64,000 nt of DNA from Pseudomonadota bacterium. Lineage in GTDB: Bacteria; Pseudomonadota; Gammaproteobacteria; Xanthomonadales; Xanthomonadaceae. Numbering within the stretch: the first letter of the stretch is position 1; each line of letters begins with the position of its first letter. A program made the position numbers and the translations under genes. Below the pieces are notes generated by a model, which saw only the letters and a list, made by a program, of their open reading frames with translations, did no database searches and had not been told where the DNA came from. The stretch spans positions 62,001 to 126,000 of the forward strand of contig JAFEBX010000009.1 of the NCBI GenBank assembly GCA_018242425.1. The letters are read 5' to 3'. Shown piece after piece: positions 7,854 through 18,390 of the stretch.

Positions 7854-8172
7854 TGGTGGGCCCACCAGGACTCGAACCTGGAACCAAAGGATTCGCCTAT
7901 TCCAGTGATTTCCCACTGGGGCGGACTATCTCTTCACCCGCTGCCTTTCGGCAGTTTGGGTGCGGGACGCTCTAGCCTGTCATCAAGGGCACTTCAGCCC
8001 CCAGGTAGTCTCTGCACCTTCCAGTGGTGTACCACTGGCTTGGCTCAGGATTCCCACCGTCCGCAAATGCGCCGCTGAGGGTTCCCTGAATTCATCCCGT
8101 TCCCGTCCGTGCATTCCTGCGCGGCGGCACCTTTCGATGAGTCCTCTGCTCTAACCATTGAGCTATAGGCCC
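7854..8172 (-). tRNA. tRNA with CAU anticodon (probably tRNA-Ile2), interrupted by a group I intron
   Basis: The exons are 8172-8137 (36 nt) and 7893-7854 (40 nt), giving a complete 76-nt tRNA with encoded CCA. Acceptor stem GGGCCUA pairs with UGGGCCC (one G-U pair), discriminator A73. The D arm is GCUC-AAUGGUUA-GAGC, the anticodon stem GAGGA/UCCUU with loop CUCAUAA, and the T arm CCAGG-UUCGAGU-CCUGG. The D loop, the GACUCAUAAUC loop region and variable UUGGU match tRNA-Ile(CAU), read as AUA after lysidine modification by TilS, better than elongator Met, but Met cannot be fully excluded. The intron falls after anticodon U36. The 3' end faces the integrase, so this gene is the probable attachment site of the island. 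Confidence 0.92.
7894..8136 (-). ncRNA. Group I self-splicing intron in the tRNA anticodon loop
   Basis: A 243-nt ribozyme with no ORF. P1 is formed by exon CAU plus intron C pairing with GGUG across a GAAA tetraloop (8139-8128), leaving the required U-G pair at the 5' splice site. The conserved core is present: AAUUCAGGGAA (P4 side), AAUCCUGAGCCAAGCC (P4/P6), GCAGAGACUA and GAUAGUCC, whose GACUA/UAGUC halves form P7 (8006-8010 with 7924-7928). A GAAA-capped hairpin (7941-7954) fits P8 and an 18-nt hairpin (7902-7919) fits P9. The last base is a G, the omega-G. Size, core and insertion point closely resemble the Azoarcus tRNA-Ile(CAU) intron. Confidence 0.92.
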
Positions 8173-8231
8173 GTAGCAACATCGTACCAGCCAGAACTGA
8201 CGCGTGCCTGACGCCTCCCTTCTGCCGGCAA

Positions 8232-9137
8232 TCAACCGATTCGACCATCCAGGAACCGCTCCAACTCCACGCGCGTCGGCGTACCCGATTGCGCTCCCAG
8301 CTTCGTGCATGCCAACGCCGATGCCGCGGCCGCGCGGCGCATCGCAGTTTCCAGCTTCGCGCCACCGGCAAGCTCCACGGTGAGCACTCCGCAGAACACG
8401 TCGCCGGCACCTGTGGTGTCGACCACTTCGACCGGGAACGCGGGTTGTTCGATCGATGGCTGATCGCGTCGCCACAGCAACGCACCGCGTGGACCCAGGG
8501 TAACGACGACACAGGCGACGCCAACCGCTTCGCATTGCACGGGCAAGCTCGCGTCGCCATGCGCCCCAGCCAACGCCGCCAACTCACCCTCGTTGACGAT
8601 CAGCACATCGATGCTGTCCAGCAATCCACGCGGCAATGCCTGCGCCGGCGCCGCGTTCAACACGACCTTCACTCCCGCCTTGCGCGCAGCCTGCGCATAG
8701 GCCTGCACACTCGCCAACGGGATCTCCAGCTGCATCAGCAGATGGCTGACGCCTTCCAGCGACGGCAAGTGTTCGGGCGCCAGATGCAGGTTCGCGCCCG
8801 GCGCGACGGTGATCGAATTTTCGCCATCGTCGGCGATACAGATGAAGGCAGATCCGGATGCGCTGCCGGCGACACGCACGATCGACGCATCGATGCCGGC
8901 GTCGCGCAACGGCGCTTCCAGCTGTGAGGCGAAGGCATCGTCGCCGAGCGCCACCAGCATGCGCACGTCGGCACCACCCGCGCGCGCCGCGGCGACAGCC
9001 TGGTTGGCGCCCTTGCCGCCCGGGAAGAGTTGCAACTCGCGCCCGAGCACCGTTTCACCGGGTGCAGGCACGTGCGCGGCACGCACCACGAAATCGAGAT
9101 TGGCCGATCCGGCGACCAGCATCTTCTTTTCGCCCAT
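8232..9137 (-). CDS. rbsK: Ribokinase
   Basis: PfkB-family sugar kinase, 301 residues from the ATG at 9137 (GGAG about 6 nt upstream), which suits the family better than an 18-residue longer reading. It would phosphorylate D-ribose to ribose 5-phosphate in the cytosol. Visible motifs are the N-terminal substrate region (GSANLDFVV, LFPGGKGANQAVAAARAG), the ATP-binding turn region (VVTLGPRGALLW) and the PfkB signature with catalytic Asp in DTTGAGDVFCG. No ribose transporter or rbsR is next to it. It ends 59 nt before the tRNA on the same strand. Confidence 0.9.
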   Translation of the reverse strand: MGEKKMLVAGSANLDFVVRAAHVPAPGETVLGRELQLFPGGKGANQAVAAARAGGADVRMLVALGDDAFASQLEAPLRDAGIDASIVRVAGSASGSAFICIADDGENSITVAPGANLHLAPEHLPSLEGVSHLLMQLEIPLASVQAYAQAARKAGVKVVLNAAPAQALPRGLLDSIDVLIVNEGELAALAGAHGDASLPVQCEAVGVACVVVTLGPRGALLWRRDQPSIEQPAFPVEVVDTTGAGDVFCGVLTVELAGGAKLETAMRRAAAASALACTKLGAQSGTPTRVELERFLDGRIG

Positions 9138-9197
9138 GTCGGCTCCGATTCCTGCATTCCCTGATGCCGAGAACCTAGCACGAGCAGCCATCCATCA

Positions 9198-9227
9198 AAA
9201 GAAAAACCCCGCATCGGCGGGGCTTTT
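9198..9227 (-). terminator. rpoD terminator
   Basis: On the minus strand GCCCCGC, a short loop and GCGGGG are followed by TTTTT. It starts about 23 nt after the rpoD stop codon and separates rpoD from rbsK. Confidence 0.85.
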
Positions 9228-9249
9228 CACTACTGCGCGCGAATCACGC

Positions 9250-11094
<1,845 letters not shown>

Positions 11095-11166
11095 GCGGCT
11101 CTCACCTGGATGAACGTGAAACGGAGTGAACCTGTAATTTTACCATGCCGGGCGGCTTCTTTGGGC

Positions 11167-11607
11167 CTATGTCCGGAGCAGGAAGGTGACCGGGCCGTCA
11201 TTGACCAGGCTGACTGTCATATGGGAACGGAAGCGCCCGGTTTCCACCCTCCCGGGTGAAATTCGCCGGCACTCGGCCACCAGGCGATCAAATGCAGGTT
11301 CCGCTTCGGCGGGCGGCGCGGCGGAACTGAAACTCGGGCGCAGGCCGGAAGCGGTATCGGCGGCCAGGGTGAACTGGCTGACCAGGAGCAGATCTCCGGC
11401 GATATCGTGGAGAGATCGATTCATCTTGCCGGCATCGTCGGCGAACACCCGGTAACGCAGCAAGCGCTCGGCCATCTTCGAAATCTGGCCTTCGCTATCG
11501 CCGGGCTCGGCGGCGACCAGCGCCAGCAAGCCCATGCCGACGGCGCCAACGGTTTCGCCCTCCACTTCGACCTTGGCCTGGGTGACGCGCTGGATGAGGG
11601 CAAGCAT
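11167..11607 (-). CDS. dtd: D-aminoacyl-tRNA deacylase
   Basis: Hydrolyses D-amino acids wrongly attached to tRNA, including D-Tyr-tRNA. The 146-residue protein is family length. The two signature loops are present: [10 protein letters not shown] (Ser-Gln-Phe-Thr, near residue 77) and the cross-subunit proline loop NDGPVTF near the C-terminus, the chirality filter of the DTD dimer. The start overlaps the divergent upstream region of the acyltransferase gene, about 40 nt away. Confidence 0.95.
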   Translation of the reverse strand: MLALIQRVTQAKVEVEGETVGAVGMGLLALVAAEPGDSEGQISKMAERLLRYRVFADDAGKMNRSLHDIAGDLLLVSQFTLAADTASGLRPSFSSAAPPAEAEPAFDRLVAECRRISPGRVETGRFRSHMTVSLVNDGPVTFLLRT

Positions 11608-11644
11608 GGGCGCATTTAAGCACGCGCCCGATAGACTTGGCCCG

Positions 11645-12580
11645 GTGAATCCCGACCGTACCGCCAGCCTCCTCTACACCCTTGCCTCGGGTCTCGGCCA
11701 CCTGCCCTGGCCGGTGCTCAACCGCTTCGGCGACGACCTGGCGCGCCTGCAACGCTGGAGCGGCGGCCGCGAACTGCGGGTGACCCGGCGCAACCTCGAG
11801 CTGGCGATGCCCGGACTCGAGGCCGGCGCACGCACCGATCTGGAACGCGCGGTGCTGCGCAGCACCGGCCGCCAGATGATGGAAACCCTGCATCTGTGGA
11901 CCCATCCGCACACTGACAACCTGCGCCTGATCGACGGCGAGGATGGTCGCGAACTGTTCGATGACGCGCTGCGTTCCGGACGCGGATTGATCGTCTCGGC
12001 GCCGCATTTCGGCAACTGGGAACTGCTCAATCAATGGCTGGCCGCGCAGACGCCGCTGGCGATCCTCTACAAGCCACCGGAATCCGCGGTCGGCGAAGCC
12101 TTCCTGCGTCGCGTGCGCGCGGACGAAGCGCCCGATCGCATCACCCAGGTCCGCGCCGAAGGCACCGCGATCCGCGCGCTGTTCAAGACACTGGCCGCGG
12201 GCGGCGTGGTCGGCATCCTGCCCGACCAGCAGCCCAAGGCCGGCGACGGCGAGTTCGCGCCGTTCTTCGGCGTGCAGGCATTGACGATGACCCTGCTCAA
12301 TCGCCTTGCACAGCGCACCGGCGCCACCGTGCTGCACGCGTGGTGCCAGCGCAGCGCCGATACCCCGCGTTTCCGCGTCTGCATCGAACGCGCCGATCCC
12401 GACATCGCCAGCGACGATCCGCAGACCGGCGTCGCCGCGCTCAACCGCGACATCGAACGCATCGCCCGCCGCGATCTCGCGCAATACCAGTGGACCTACA
12501 AGCGCTACACCCTGCGTCCTCCCGGCAGCGGCGAAGTGAACCCGTACGCCGACTTCGAAAAGCATTCGAGGCCGCGATGA
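11645..12580 (+). CDS. LpxL/HtrB-type lipid A acyltransferase family protein
   Basis: Inner-membrane acyltransferase of the lysophospholipid/lauroyl family (311 residues), probably adding a secondary acyl chain to lipid A. The HX4D/E motif is HFGNWE, followed by the family's [19 protein letters not shown] and TGA..LHAWCQR segments. The GTG at 11645 was chosen because the protein then begins at the usual N-terminus ([14 protein letters not shown]); ATG 11606 is possible but would overlap the dtd start. The stop overlaps the next gene by ATGA (12577-12580), so the acyltransferase and glycosyltransferase are one LPS-related operon. Confidence 0.85.
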   Translation: MNPDRTASLLYTLASGLGHLPWPVLNRFGDDLARLQRWSGGRELRVTRRNLELAMPGLEAGARTDLERAVLRSTGRQMMETLHLWTHPHTDNLRLIDGEDGRELFDDALRSGRGLIVSAPHFGNWELLNQWLAAQTPLAILYKPPESAVGEAFLRRVRADEAPDRITQVRAEGTAIRALFKTLAAGGVVGILPDQQPKAGDGEFAPFFGVQALTMTLLNRLAQRTGATVLHAWCQRSADTPRFRVCIERADPDIASDDPQTGVAALNRDIERIARRDLAQYQWTYKRYTLRPPGSGEVNPYADFEKHSRPR

Positions 12581-13347
12581 GCGAAGCCGCGCTGAAACCA
12601 CCTATCACCGGCGTGGTGATCGCCAAGAACGAAGGCGATCGCATCGGTCGCTGCGTGGCGAGCCTCGCGCCACTGTGCTTTGAGGTGATCGTGATGGATT
12701 CGCAGTCCGACGACGACACCGTTGCGATCGCCGAAGCGGCCGGTGCGCGCGTGGTGCAGCAAGCGTGGCTGGGATTCGCTGCGCAGAAGAACGCGGTGAT
12801 CGCGCTGGCGCAGACGCCGTGGGTGCTGCTGCTCGATTCCGACGAATGGCTGGCGGATGGCGCCGACGATGCGATTCGCAAGACCTTCGCCGATGGCCGC
12901 GTCGAACAGGCGGACGTGTGGAATCTGTTGCGGCGCACGCACTACCTCGGTACCGCGCTGAACCACGGCGGCTGGGGCAAGGAGAAGGTCGCGCGCCTGT
13001 TCCGCAACGACTTGCGTTACAAGCCTGCGAGCGTGCACGAGGCGCTGGACCTCACCGGCAAGCGCGTCGCCACGCTGGATGCACGCATCGAACACGACAC
13101 CGCGCGCAGCGACGACGAATACGCGAGCAAACTGCAGCGCTACGCCGCGCTATGGGCGCAACAACGCCACGCGCAGGGACGCCGCGCCAGCGCGATCGCC
13201 GCGCCACTGCACGCCGCCGCCTACTGGCTGAAGAATTACGTGCTGCGCGGCGGCTTCCTCGACGGCGGAACCGCCGCGCGCTATCACGCCCTGCATGCGG
13301 GTTACGTTTACGCGAAGTACCGCAAGTTGTGTGAGCTGACGCGCTGA
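12577..13347 (+). CDS. Family 2 glycosyltransferase (WaaE/KdtX-like, LPS core)
   Basis: GT2 enzyme of 256 residues that would transfer a sugar to the LPS core. Features: N-terminal GVVIAKNEGDRIGRCVASL, the acidic motif VIVMDSQSDDDT, the DXD-like LLLDSDEWL and the downstream NHGGWGKEKVARLFR segment with KPASVHEAL (the His-Glu loop typical of the WaaE group). No TM segment is seen. Translation is coupled to the upstream acyltransferase by a 4-nt overlap. The acceptor sugar is not determinable. Confidence 0.87.
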   Translation: MSEAALKPPITGVVIAKNEGDRIGRCVASLAPLCFEVIVMDSQSDDDTVAIAEAAGARVVQQAWLGFAAQKNAVIALAQTPWVLLLDSDEWLADGADDAIRKTFADGRVEQADVWNLLRRTHYLGTALNHGGWGKEKVARLFRNDLRYKPASVHEALDLTGKRVATLDARIEHDTARSDDEYASKLQRYAALWAQQRHAQGRRASAIAAPLHAAAYWLKNYVLRGGFLDGGTAARYHALHAGYVYAKYRKLCELTR

Positions 13348-13410
13348 GCGCGCGTTTGGCAGGCTCGCGAAAAGCATCGCCCGGCTCTGCGCCTATCGCG
13401 GTTGTCTGCA

Positions 13411-13465
13411 GCCGCCGACACGCCGTGAATCCATCCTTGGAGGCTCGACTCGGCATCCATGCCTC
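13411..13465 (-). repeat. Dispersed repeat, copy A
   Basis: On the minus strand it reads GCATGGATGCCGAGTCGAGC then CTCCAAGGATGGATTCACGG. It matches copy B at 13624-13676 in inverted orientation, with the shared skeleton GCATGGATGC...GAGCCT.CA..GGA...ATTCACGGCG. Such short palindromic intergenic elements are common in Lysobacter and Xanthomonas relatives. Confidence 0.65.
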
Positions 13466-13623
13466 GTATGGTCGGCTCTGCAGACGAACCGCATAGGCGC
13501 CGCCGGTGGCGGGCTTTTCGCTTCTCTCTCAGAAAACAGCGCGCCGGCTGTTGCTGTTCGGCGCCCCTGAACGCCACAACACGCGCGCGGCCGCGGGTGC
13601 GCCAGTCCGGTGCGCGGGCATTG
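13466..13623. other. Intergenic spacer between inverted repeats
   Basis: The gene-free stretch 13348-13724 contains the two inverted repeat copies. Between them is GC-rich sequence in which no convincing gene, tRNA or terminator is seen. Reading frames across it lack recognisable protein features. Confidence 0.5.
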
Positions 13624-13676
13624 CGCCGCATGGATGCGGCGCATGAGCCTACATGGACGTATTCACGGCGTCCCGC
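13624..13676 (+). repeat. Dispersed repeat, copy B
   Basis: Reads GCATGGATGCGGCGCATGAG then CCTACATGGACGTATTCACG on the plus strand. It is an inverted, diverged copy of 13411-13465. Together they bracket the gap between the convergent glycosyltransferase genes. Confidence 0.65.
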
Positions 13677-13724
13677 GCAACGGAGCTGGTCACCCGCGAA
13701 GCCAGCGCGTGCGAGCTGTTCAAC

Positions 13725-15392
13725 TCAGTGCGGACACCCAGCAACAGCCGCACCGCGCACCAGGTACCAGGTGCGGCGATTCGAATGCGGCACCTGCTCC
13801 AGTCCCGAATCCGGAATGCACTTCGGCAGCACCGTGTCCTGCACCAGCAGCCAGCGATTCTGAGGATCCGCCTGCAGCCAATGGATCGCGTCGGCGGTCT
13901 GCGCCTGCATGTCGCGGGTGAACCCGAAATTCGTCGCCGGGCGATCGGCCATCAGCAGGTTCTGCTCCTTCCATCCGAGCAAAGCGAGTTGCGCATCGGG
14001 ACCGATGCGGGCACCGACATCGCGCATCAGGCCGCGCGCCGATGACGAATCGTTGAGCAACGGATAGCCGAATACGCCGAACAGCACCCACAGCGTGCCC
14101 AGCGACACGATCGTGGCGATTTCCAGGCGCTTGCGCCACCATGCCAGCGCGACGACCACGCCGGCGCCCATCGCCAGCAACATCCAGCCGATGCCGACGC
14201 CGGACTCGAGGCCACGTTCGGTGAGGAAGCGCGTGGTCGATTTCGAATGGCCGAAGGCCAGCAATCCGCCGCCAACCACCAGGCCGATCGCCATCACTGC
14301 CAGCACCGTCGCCAGCAATCGCCGCGGCCACGCCTTCTTCAACAACCCCGGCAGCAGCGGCGCCAGGGCGAGACCCCACATCGGCAGCACCGGCATGATG
14401 TAGACGTCGCGCTTGCCCGACGGAATGCTGAAGAACACCACCAGCAACACGCCCCAGGCCAGCGGCAGCAGATAGCGCGCATCCATGCGTTGCAGGCGAC
14501 GCTTCCACGCCGGAATCGCCCACGGCAGCGCCAGCATCGCCGGCAGCCACATGCCGAGCACGACCACGATGAAATACCACCACGGCTGCGCGTGGTCCCA
14601 CGACTGCGCGTAACGCTTCGCCGTCTGGTGGAACAGGATGTCGTTGAGGTAGGCGTCGTAGGCGGGCTCGTGATGGGAGCGCACCGCCAGCACCATCGGC
14701 ACCAGCCAGATGCACATTGCGACGACGAAGAACAATGGCGCTACCCAGAACCGCCAGTCGCGCAGGTGCAGCGCGATGCGTTCGCCGCGCGATTGCCAAC
14801 CGCGCACGCTGGCGAAGATCGCCGGAAGCAGCATCAGCAATGCCAGCACGCCGACGCCCTTGGTGATGGTGCCGAGTCCGGCGAAGAACCAGCCGATCCA
14901 CCACCAGCGCCAGTTCGGCCCCAGCAGCAAATGACGCAGCAATCCGTAATTGGCGACGGTGATGAAGCAGGTCACCAGCGGATCGATCTGCGCCTTCTTG
15001 GCCTGGTAGGTGAACTGGAAGGCCAGCAGCACAGCCCACGCCGCCCACAACCCGACCTTCGGCGTCCACAGGCGCTTGCCGAGATCTTTGACGCAAGCCA
15101 GCGTCGCCAGCGTCGCCAGCAACGATGGCAGCAGGAAGGCGACACGCCAGTTGCGGAAGACCTCGAAGAACCCCGCCTGCAGCCACATCAGCATCGGGGG
15201 TTTGTCGGAATAGAGTTCAATGCCGCGATGCGGGAACAACCAGTTGCCGCTCTCCACCATCTGCTTCGCGACCAGCGCGAAACGCGGCTCGTCGGCCGGC
15301 CAGGGATCACGCAGGCCGATGCCGGCGCCGACGATCAGCAGCGCGGCGATCCAGAACAACCAGGTGTCGCGAGAGGAGCGATTCTTCAGCAT
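13725..15392 (-). CDS. ArnT-like membrane glycosyltransferase (GT83/PMT family)
   Basis: Polytopic inner-membrane GT-C enzyme, 555 residues from the ATG at 15392. It would use an undecaprenyl-linked sugar donor to modify lipid A or another envelope glycan. The GT-C hallmark is in the first loop: GLRDPWPADEPRFALVAKQM, with the acidic D/E pair, then WLFPHRGIELYSDKPPM. About 11-12 hydrophobic helices follow, then a soluble C-terminal domain of about 110 residues (RDVGARIGPDAQLALLGW). No arnB/arnC/arnA genes are nearby, so the L-Ara4N role is only one option. An in-frame reading extends upstream to 15821 inside rsmB, but that part is shadow. Convergent to the LPS glycosyltransferase. Confidence 0.88.
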   Translation of the reverse strand: MLKNRSSRDTWLFWIAALLIVGAGIGLRDPWPADEPRFALVAKQMVESGNWLFPHRGIELYSDKPPMLMWLQAGFFEVFRNWRVAFLLPSLLATLATLACVKDLGKRLWTPKVGLWAAWAVLLAFQFTYQAKKAQIDPLVTCFITVANYGLLRHLLLGPNWRWWWIGWFFAGLGTITKGVGVLALLMLLPAIFASVRGWQSRGERIALHLRDWRFWVAPLFFVVAMCIWLVPMVLAVRSHHEPAYDAYLNDILFHQTAKRYAQSWDHAQPWWYFIVVVLGMWLPAMLALPWAIPAWKRRLQRMDARYLLPLAWGVLLVVFFSIPSGKRDVYIMPVLPMWGLALAPLLPGLLKKAWPRRLLATVLAVMAIGLVVGGGLLAFGHSKSTTRFLTERGLESGVGIGWMLLAMGAGVVVALAWWRKRLEIATIVSLGTLWVLFGVFGYPLLNDSSSARGLMRDVGARIGPDAQLALLGWKEQNLLMADRPATNFGFTRDMQAQTADAIHWLQADPQNRWLLVQDTVLPKCIPDSGLEQVPHSNRRTWYLVRGAAVAGCPH

Positions 15393-15420
15393 GGCGCGAT
15401 CATACGGGAAGACCCGTCGA

Positions 15421-16761
15421 TCATTGTTTCCGCAATCGCGCGTAGAAGAAGCCGTCCATGCCGTCCTCGCCGGGCAGGCGCTGGTGGCCGCAGCCGGTGT
15501 CGCGGCCAAAGCTCGCATCCAGCGGATCGAGACGCGCGTCGGTCGTGCGCTGCAGGAACGCCTCGACCTGGCGATCGTTTTCCTCGCGCAGGATCGAGCA
15601 GGTCGCGTAGACCAGCGTGCCGCCCGGCGCGAGCGTCGGCCACAGCGCATCGAGCATGCGCGACTGCAGCGCGGCCAGCGCCGTGACGTCTTCGCCGCGG
15701 CGATGCAACAGGATGTCGGGTTGGCGACGGAGGATGCCGGTCGCACTGCACGGCGCGTCGACCAGGATGGCGTCGAACGCGCGGCCATCCCACCATGCAT
15801 CCGGTTTTGCGGCGTCGGCAACGAGCGTCTGCGCCGTCAGCCCGAGGCGCTGCAGGCCTTCCTCGACACGACGCAGGCGGCGCGCATCGATGTCCGCCGC
15901 GATGACCTGCAGGCCAGGCTCGCGTTCGAGCAGGTGCGCGGTCTTGCCACCGGGCGCGGCGCAGGCATCGAGCACGCGCATGCCGGCCTTCAGCGCGAAC
16001 GCATCGGCGATCTGCTGGGCGCTGCCATCCTGTACCGACACCAGTCCGTCGCCGAATCCGGGCAACGCGCTCACGGCAACCGGCGTTTCGAGCAACAGCG
16101 CATCGACAGGATGATCGGGCATCCGTGCATCCATGCCCTCCTCGCGCAACCGTGCCGCATAGGCATCACGATCGACCTTGCGACGATTCACCCGCAACCA
16201 CATCGGCGGCGACATGCGACTGGCGCGCAGGATCGCGTCGACATCCCCGGGCCAATCCGCGCGCAAGCGTTCGAGCAACCATTGCGGCCAACCCGCTTGC
16301 GCATCGGCGCGCACCAGCGGCTCGCGCGTGGCACGGCGCAGCACTGCATTGACCAGTCCGGCCTGATGCGTGCGCTTGATCAGGCGCGCGGCTTCCACCG
16401 TCGCATCGACTGCGGCATGGCTGGGCAGGCCCATGACATCGAGTTGCGCCAACCCGGTGTAGAGCAATGCACGCAGGTCGTTGTCGCGCTGGCCGGGCGG
16501 ACGCGGCAACCACGCCTTCAACGTCGCTTCGTAATCGGCGCGGTTGCGCAGCGCCGCCATCACCATCGCTTCCAGCAGCGCGCGATCGCGACCATCGGCG
16601 ATCCGCGATTGTGCCGTCGACAGTTCCACCTTCAGCGAACGGCCGCGATGCATCACCGCATCGAGTACGCGCGCGGCGTCGGCGCGCACGCCCGCGCCGC
16701 GATCACCACCCGTTCGCGCCTGGTCAGGCCGTGTTTGTTTAAAGTTGGCCACGGCGGGCAT
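15421..16761 (-). CDS. rsmB: 16S rRNA m5C967 methyltransferase
   Basis: S-adenosylmethionine-dependent enzyme, 446 residues, methylating C967 of 16S rRNA. An N-terminal NusB-like RNA-binding domain (about 25-165, [32 protein letters not shown]) is followed by the Rossmann methyltransferase domain: SAM motif [16 protein letters not shown], motif [18 protein letters not shown] and the catalytic Cys in VYATCSI. The start at 16761 overlaps the fmt stop by 23 nt; the order fmt-rsmB is conserved in many proteobacteria. Confidence 0.96.
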   Translation of the reverse strand: MPAVANFKQTRPDQARTGGDRGAGVRADAARVLDAVMHRGRSLKVELSTAQSRIADGRDRALLEAMVMAALRNRADYEATLKAWLPRPPGQRDNDLRALLYTGLAQLDVMGLPSHAAVDATVEAARLIKRTHQAGLVNAVLRRATREPLVRADAQAGWPQWLLERLRADWPGDVDAILRASRMSPPMWLRVNRRKVDRDAYAARLREEGMDARMPDHPVDALLLETPVAVSALPGFGDGLVSVQDGSAQQIADAFALKAGMRVLDACAAPGGKTAHLLEREPGLQVIAADIDARRLRRVEEGLQRLGLTAQTLVADAAKPDAWWDGRAFDAILVDAPCSATGILRRQPDILLHRRGEDVTALAALQSRMLDALWPTLAPGGTLVYATCSILREENDRQVEAFLQRTTDARLDPLDASFGRDTGCGHQRLPGEDGMDGFFYARLRKQ

Positions 16762-17653
16762 TCAGGTAATCGGCAGCGGAAACCGCGCGTCCGCCCTCGC
16801 GTTGCAACGTCAACAGGCGCAACACGCCATCGCCGCACGCGACATCGATACCGTCGCGATTGGCGGTGACGATCGTTCCGGGCGCGGCATCGGCACTCGA
16901 AGCCAACGCTTTCGCCGCATGGATGCGCACACGCTCGCCAGCCAGCACCGCTTCGGCCACCGGCCACGGTTGGAAGGCGCGCACCTTGCACGCGAGGACT
17001 TCGGCGGATTCATTCCAGTCGAGGCGCGCTTCCGCCTTCTCGATCTTGGCGGCGTGGGTCACGCCTTCGGTCGATTGCGCTTGCGCCGCCGGCAGCGTTC
17101 CCGCTTCCAGCATCGCCAGGCCTTGCGCCAATACATCCGCGCCGATGTCGGCGAGGCGTTCGTAGAGTTCGCCGGAAGTTTCATCGGCGCCGATCGCGGT
17201 TGCCGCACGCAACAGCACCGGCCCGGTGTCGAGGCCCGCCTCCATCTCCATCAGGCAGACGCCGGTTTCGGCATCACCGGCCTCGATCGCGCGCTGGATC
17301 GGCGCGGCGCCGCGCCAGCGCGGCAGCAACGAACCATGCAGGTTCCAGCAACCCAGGCGCGGGATCTTCAACACCTTTTTCGGCAGGATCAGGCCGTAGG
17401 CCGCGGTGACGATCAGGTCGGGTTCGAGTGCGCTCAACGCAGCCTGCACTTCGGGATCGCGCAGCGTTTCCGGCTGGCGCACTTCGATGCCGCGCTGCAG
17501 CGCTTCCTGCTTCACCGGCGAGGGTGTCAGCACACGACCGCGACCCGCGGGACGATCGGGCTGGGTATAGACGGCAACGACTTCGGCGCGTTCACAAGCC
17601 ACGCGCAAGCCCGGCACGGCGAATTCCGGCGTGCCTGCAAACACGATCCTCAA
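16739..17653 (-). CDS. fmt: Methionyl-tRNA formyltransferase
   Basis: Formylates initiator Met-tRNA using 10-formyl-THF; 304 residues. The N-terminal catalytic domain has [12 protein letters not shown], the THF-binding AAYGLILP and the active-site signature [17 protein letters not shown], with catalytic Asn and His. [13 protein letters not shown] follows, then the C-terminal OB-fold domain that holds tRNA. It is one base downstream of def, so def and fmt, the paired enzymes of N-formyl-methionine metabolism, share one transcript with rsmB. Confidence 0.97.
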   Translation of the reverse strand: MRIVFAGTPEFAVPGLRVACERAEVVAVYTQPDRPAGRGRVLTPSPVKQEALQRGIEVRQPETLRDPEVQAALSALEPDLIVTAAYGLILPKKVLKIPRLGCWNLHGSLLPRWRGAAPIQRAIEAGDAETGVCLMEMEAGLDTGPVLLRAATAIGADETSGELYERLADIGADVLAQGLAMLEAGTLPAAQAQSTEGVTHAAKIEKAEARLDWNESAEVLACKVRAFQPWPVAEAVLAGERVRIHAAKALASSADAAPGTIVTANRDGIDVACGDGVLRLLTLQREGGRAVSAADYLNARRGQL

Positions 17654-17654
17654 A

Positions 17655-18173
17655 TCACGCTGCCTTTTTTTCGCGCGCCGCCTTGGCCAGCTTCTTCTTC
17701 ACCATCTCGCGCTTGAGCGGCGACAGGTAGTCGACGAACAGCTTGCCGTCGAGATGATCCATCTCGTGCTGGACGCACACTGCGAGCAGGCCATCGGCAT
17801 CCATCTCGAAACTCGCGCCCTTGCGGTCGGTCGCGCGCACGCGGATGTTCGCCGCACGCGTCACGTCGGCGAAGATGTTCGGTACCGACAAACAGCCTTC
17901 CTGGCAGACCTCCTCGCCCTCTTTGGCAAGGATTTCCGGGTTGATGAAGACCATCGGCGAATTCTTCTCTTCGCTGATGTCGATCACCATGAAGCGCTGG
18001 TGCACGTCGACCTGGCTGGCCGCGAGGCCGATGCCGGGCGCGTCGTACATGGTCTCGAACATGTCGTCGAGGAGTTTCTGGAACTCGGGCGCGGCGATGC
18101 CGGCCATATCGACCGGCGCAGCTTTCGTGCGCAGTCGTGCGTCGGGGAATTCGAGGATCGTGAGCAGTGCCAT
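17655..18173 (-). CDS. def: Peptide deformylase
   Basis: Metalloenzyme (172 residues from ATG 18173, AGGA upstream) removing formyl from new proteins. All three motifs are present: GIGLAASQ (motif 1), EGCLSVPNI (motif 2, metal Cys) and HEMDHLDG (motif 3, two metal His and catalytic Glu). The tail is lysine-rich ([19 protein letters not shown]). First gene of def-fmt-rsmB, divergent from the LysM gene. Confidence 0.97.
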   Translation of the reverse strand: MALLTILEFPDARLRTKAAPVDMAGIAAPEFQKLLDDMFETMYDAPGIGLAASQVDVHQRFMVIDISEEKNSPMVFINPEILAKEGEEVCQEGCLSVPNIFADVTRAANIRVRATDRKGASFEMDADGLLAVCVQHEMDHLDGKLFVDYLSPLKREMVKKKLAKAAREKKAA

Positions 18174-18321
18174 GGTCGGGGTCCTGAATGCGCGCGGGAA
18201 CATCGCCGCCAGCGCAGGCGCCAAGTGTAACGCGACGGCCCCCGGCCTCCCCCAACGCAGGCTGGCCGGGCGTTCCGGAGGGCCCCGCGCCAATCAGATC
18301 GGGGATTTAAATGTAAGGGTC

Positions 18322-18350
18322 TTGTGAAACTGTGAACTTTGTGGTGTAAA
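18322..18350 (+). promoter_or_regulatory. Possible sigma-70 promoter for the LysM gene
   Basis: TTGTGA, a 17-nt spacer and TGTAAA lie in the AT-rich part of the def/LysM divergent region, 40 nt before the LysM start. Confidence 0.4.
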
Positions 18351-18390
18351 TGGCCGTCCGTATTGGGGATTTGTCGGGGAACCTCAGGCC

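Noticed and set aside
7854..8172. tRNA interrupted by insertion and therefore a pseudogene
   Set aside because: The exons join to a perfect cloverleaf and the insert has all group I core elements and correct splice-site bases, so it is an intron, not decay.
14247..15686. 479-codon plus-strand frame over the ArnT-like gene
   Set aside because: Antisense shadow; Gln/His/Arg-rich sequence without domains. The minus-strand gene has GT-C motifs and TM helices.
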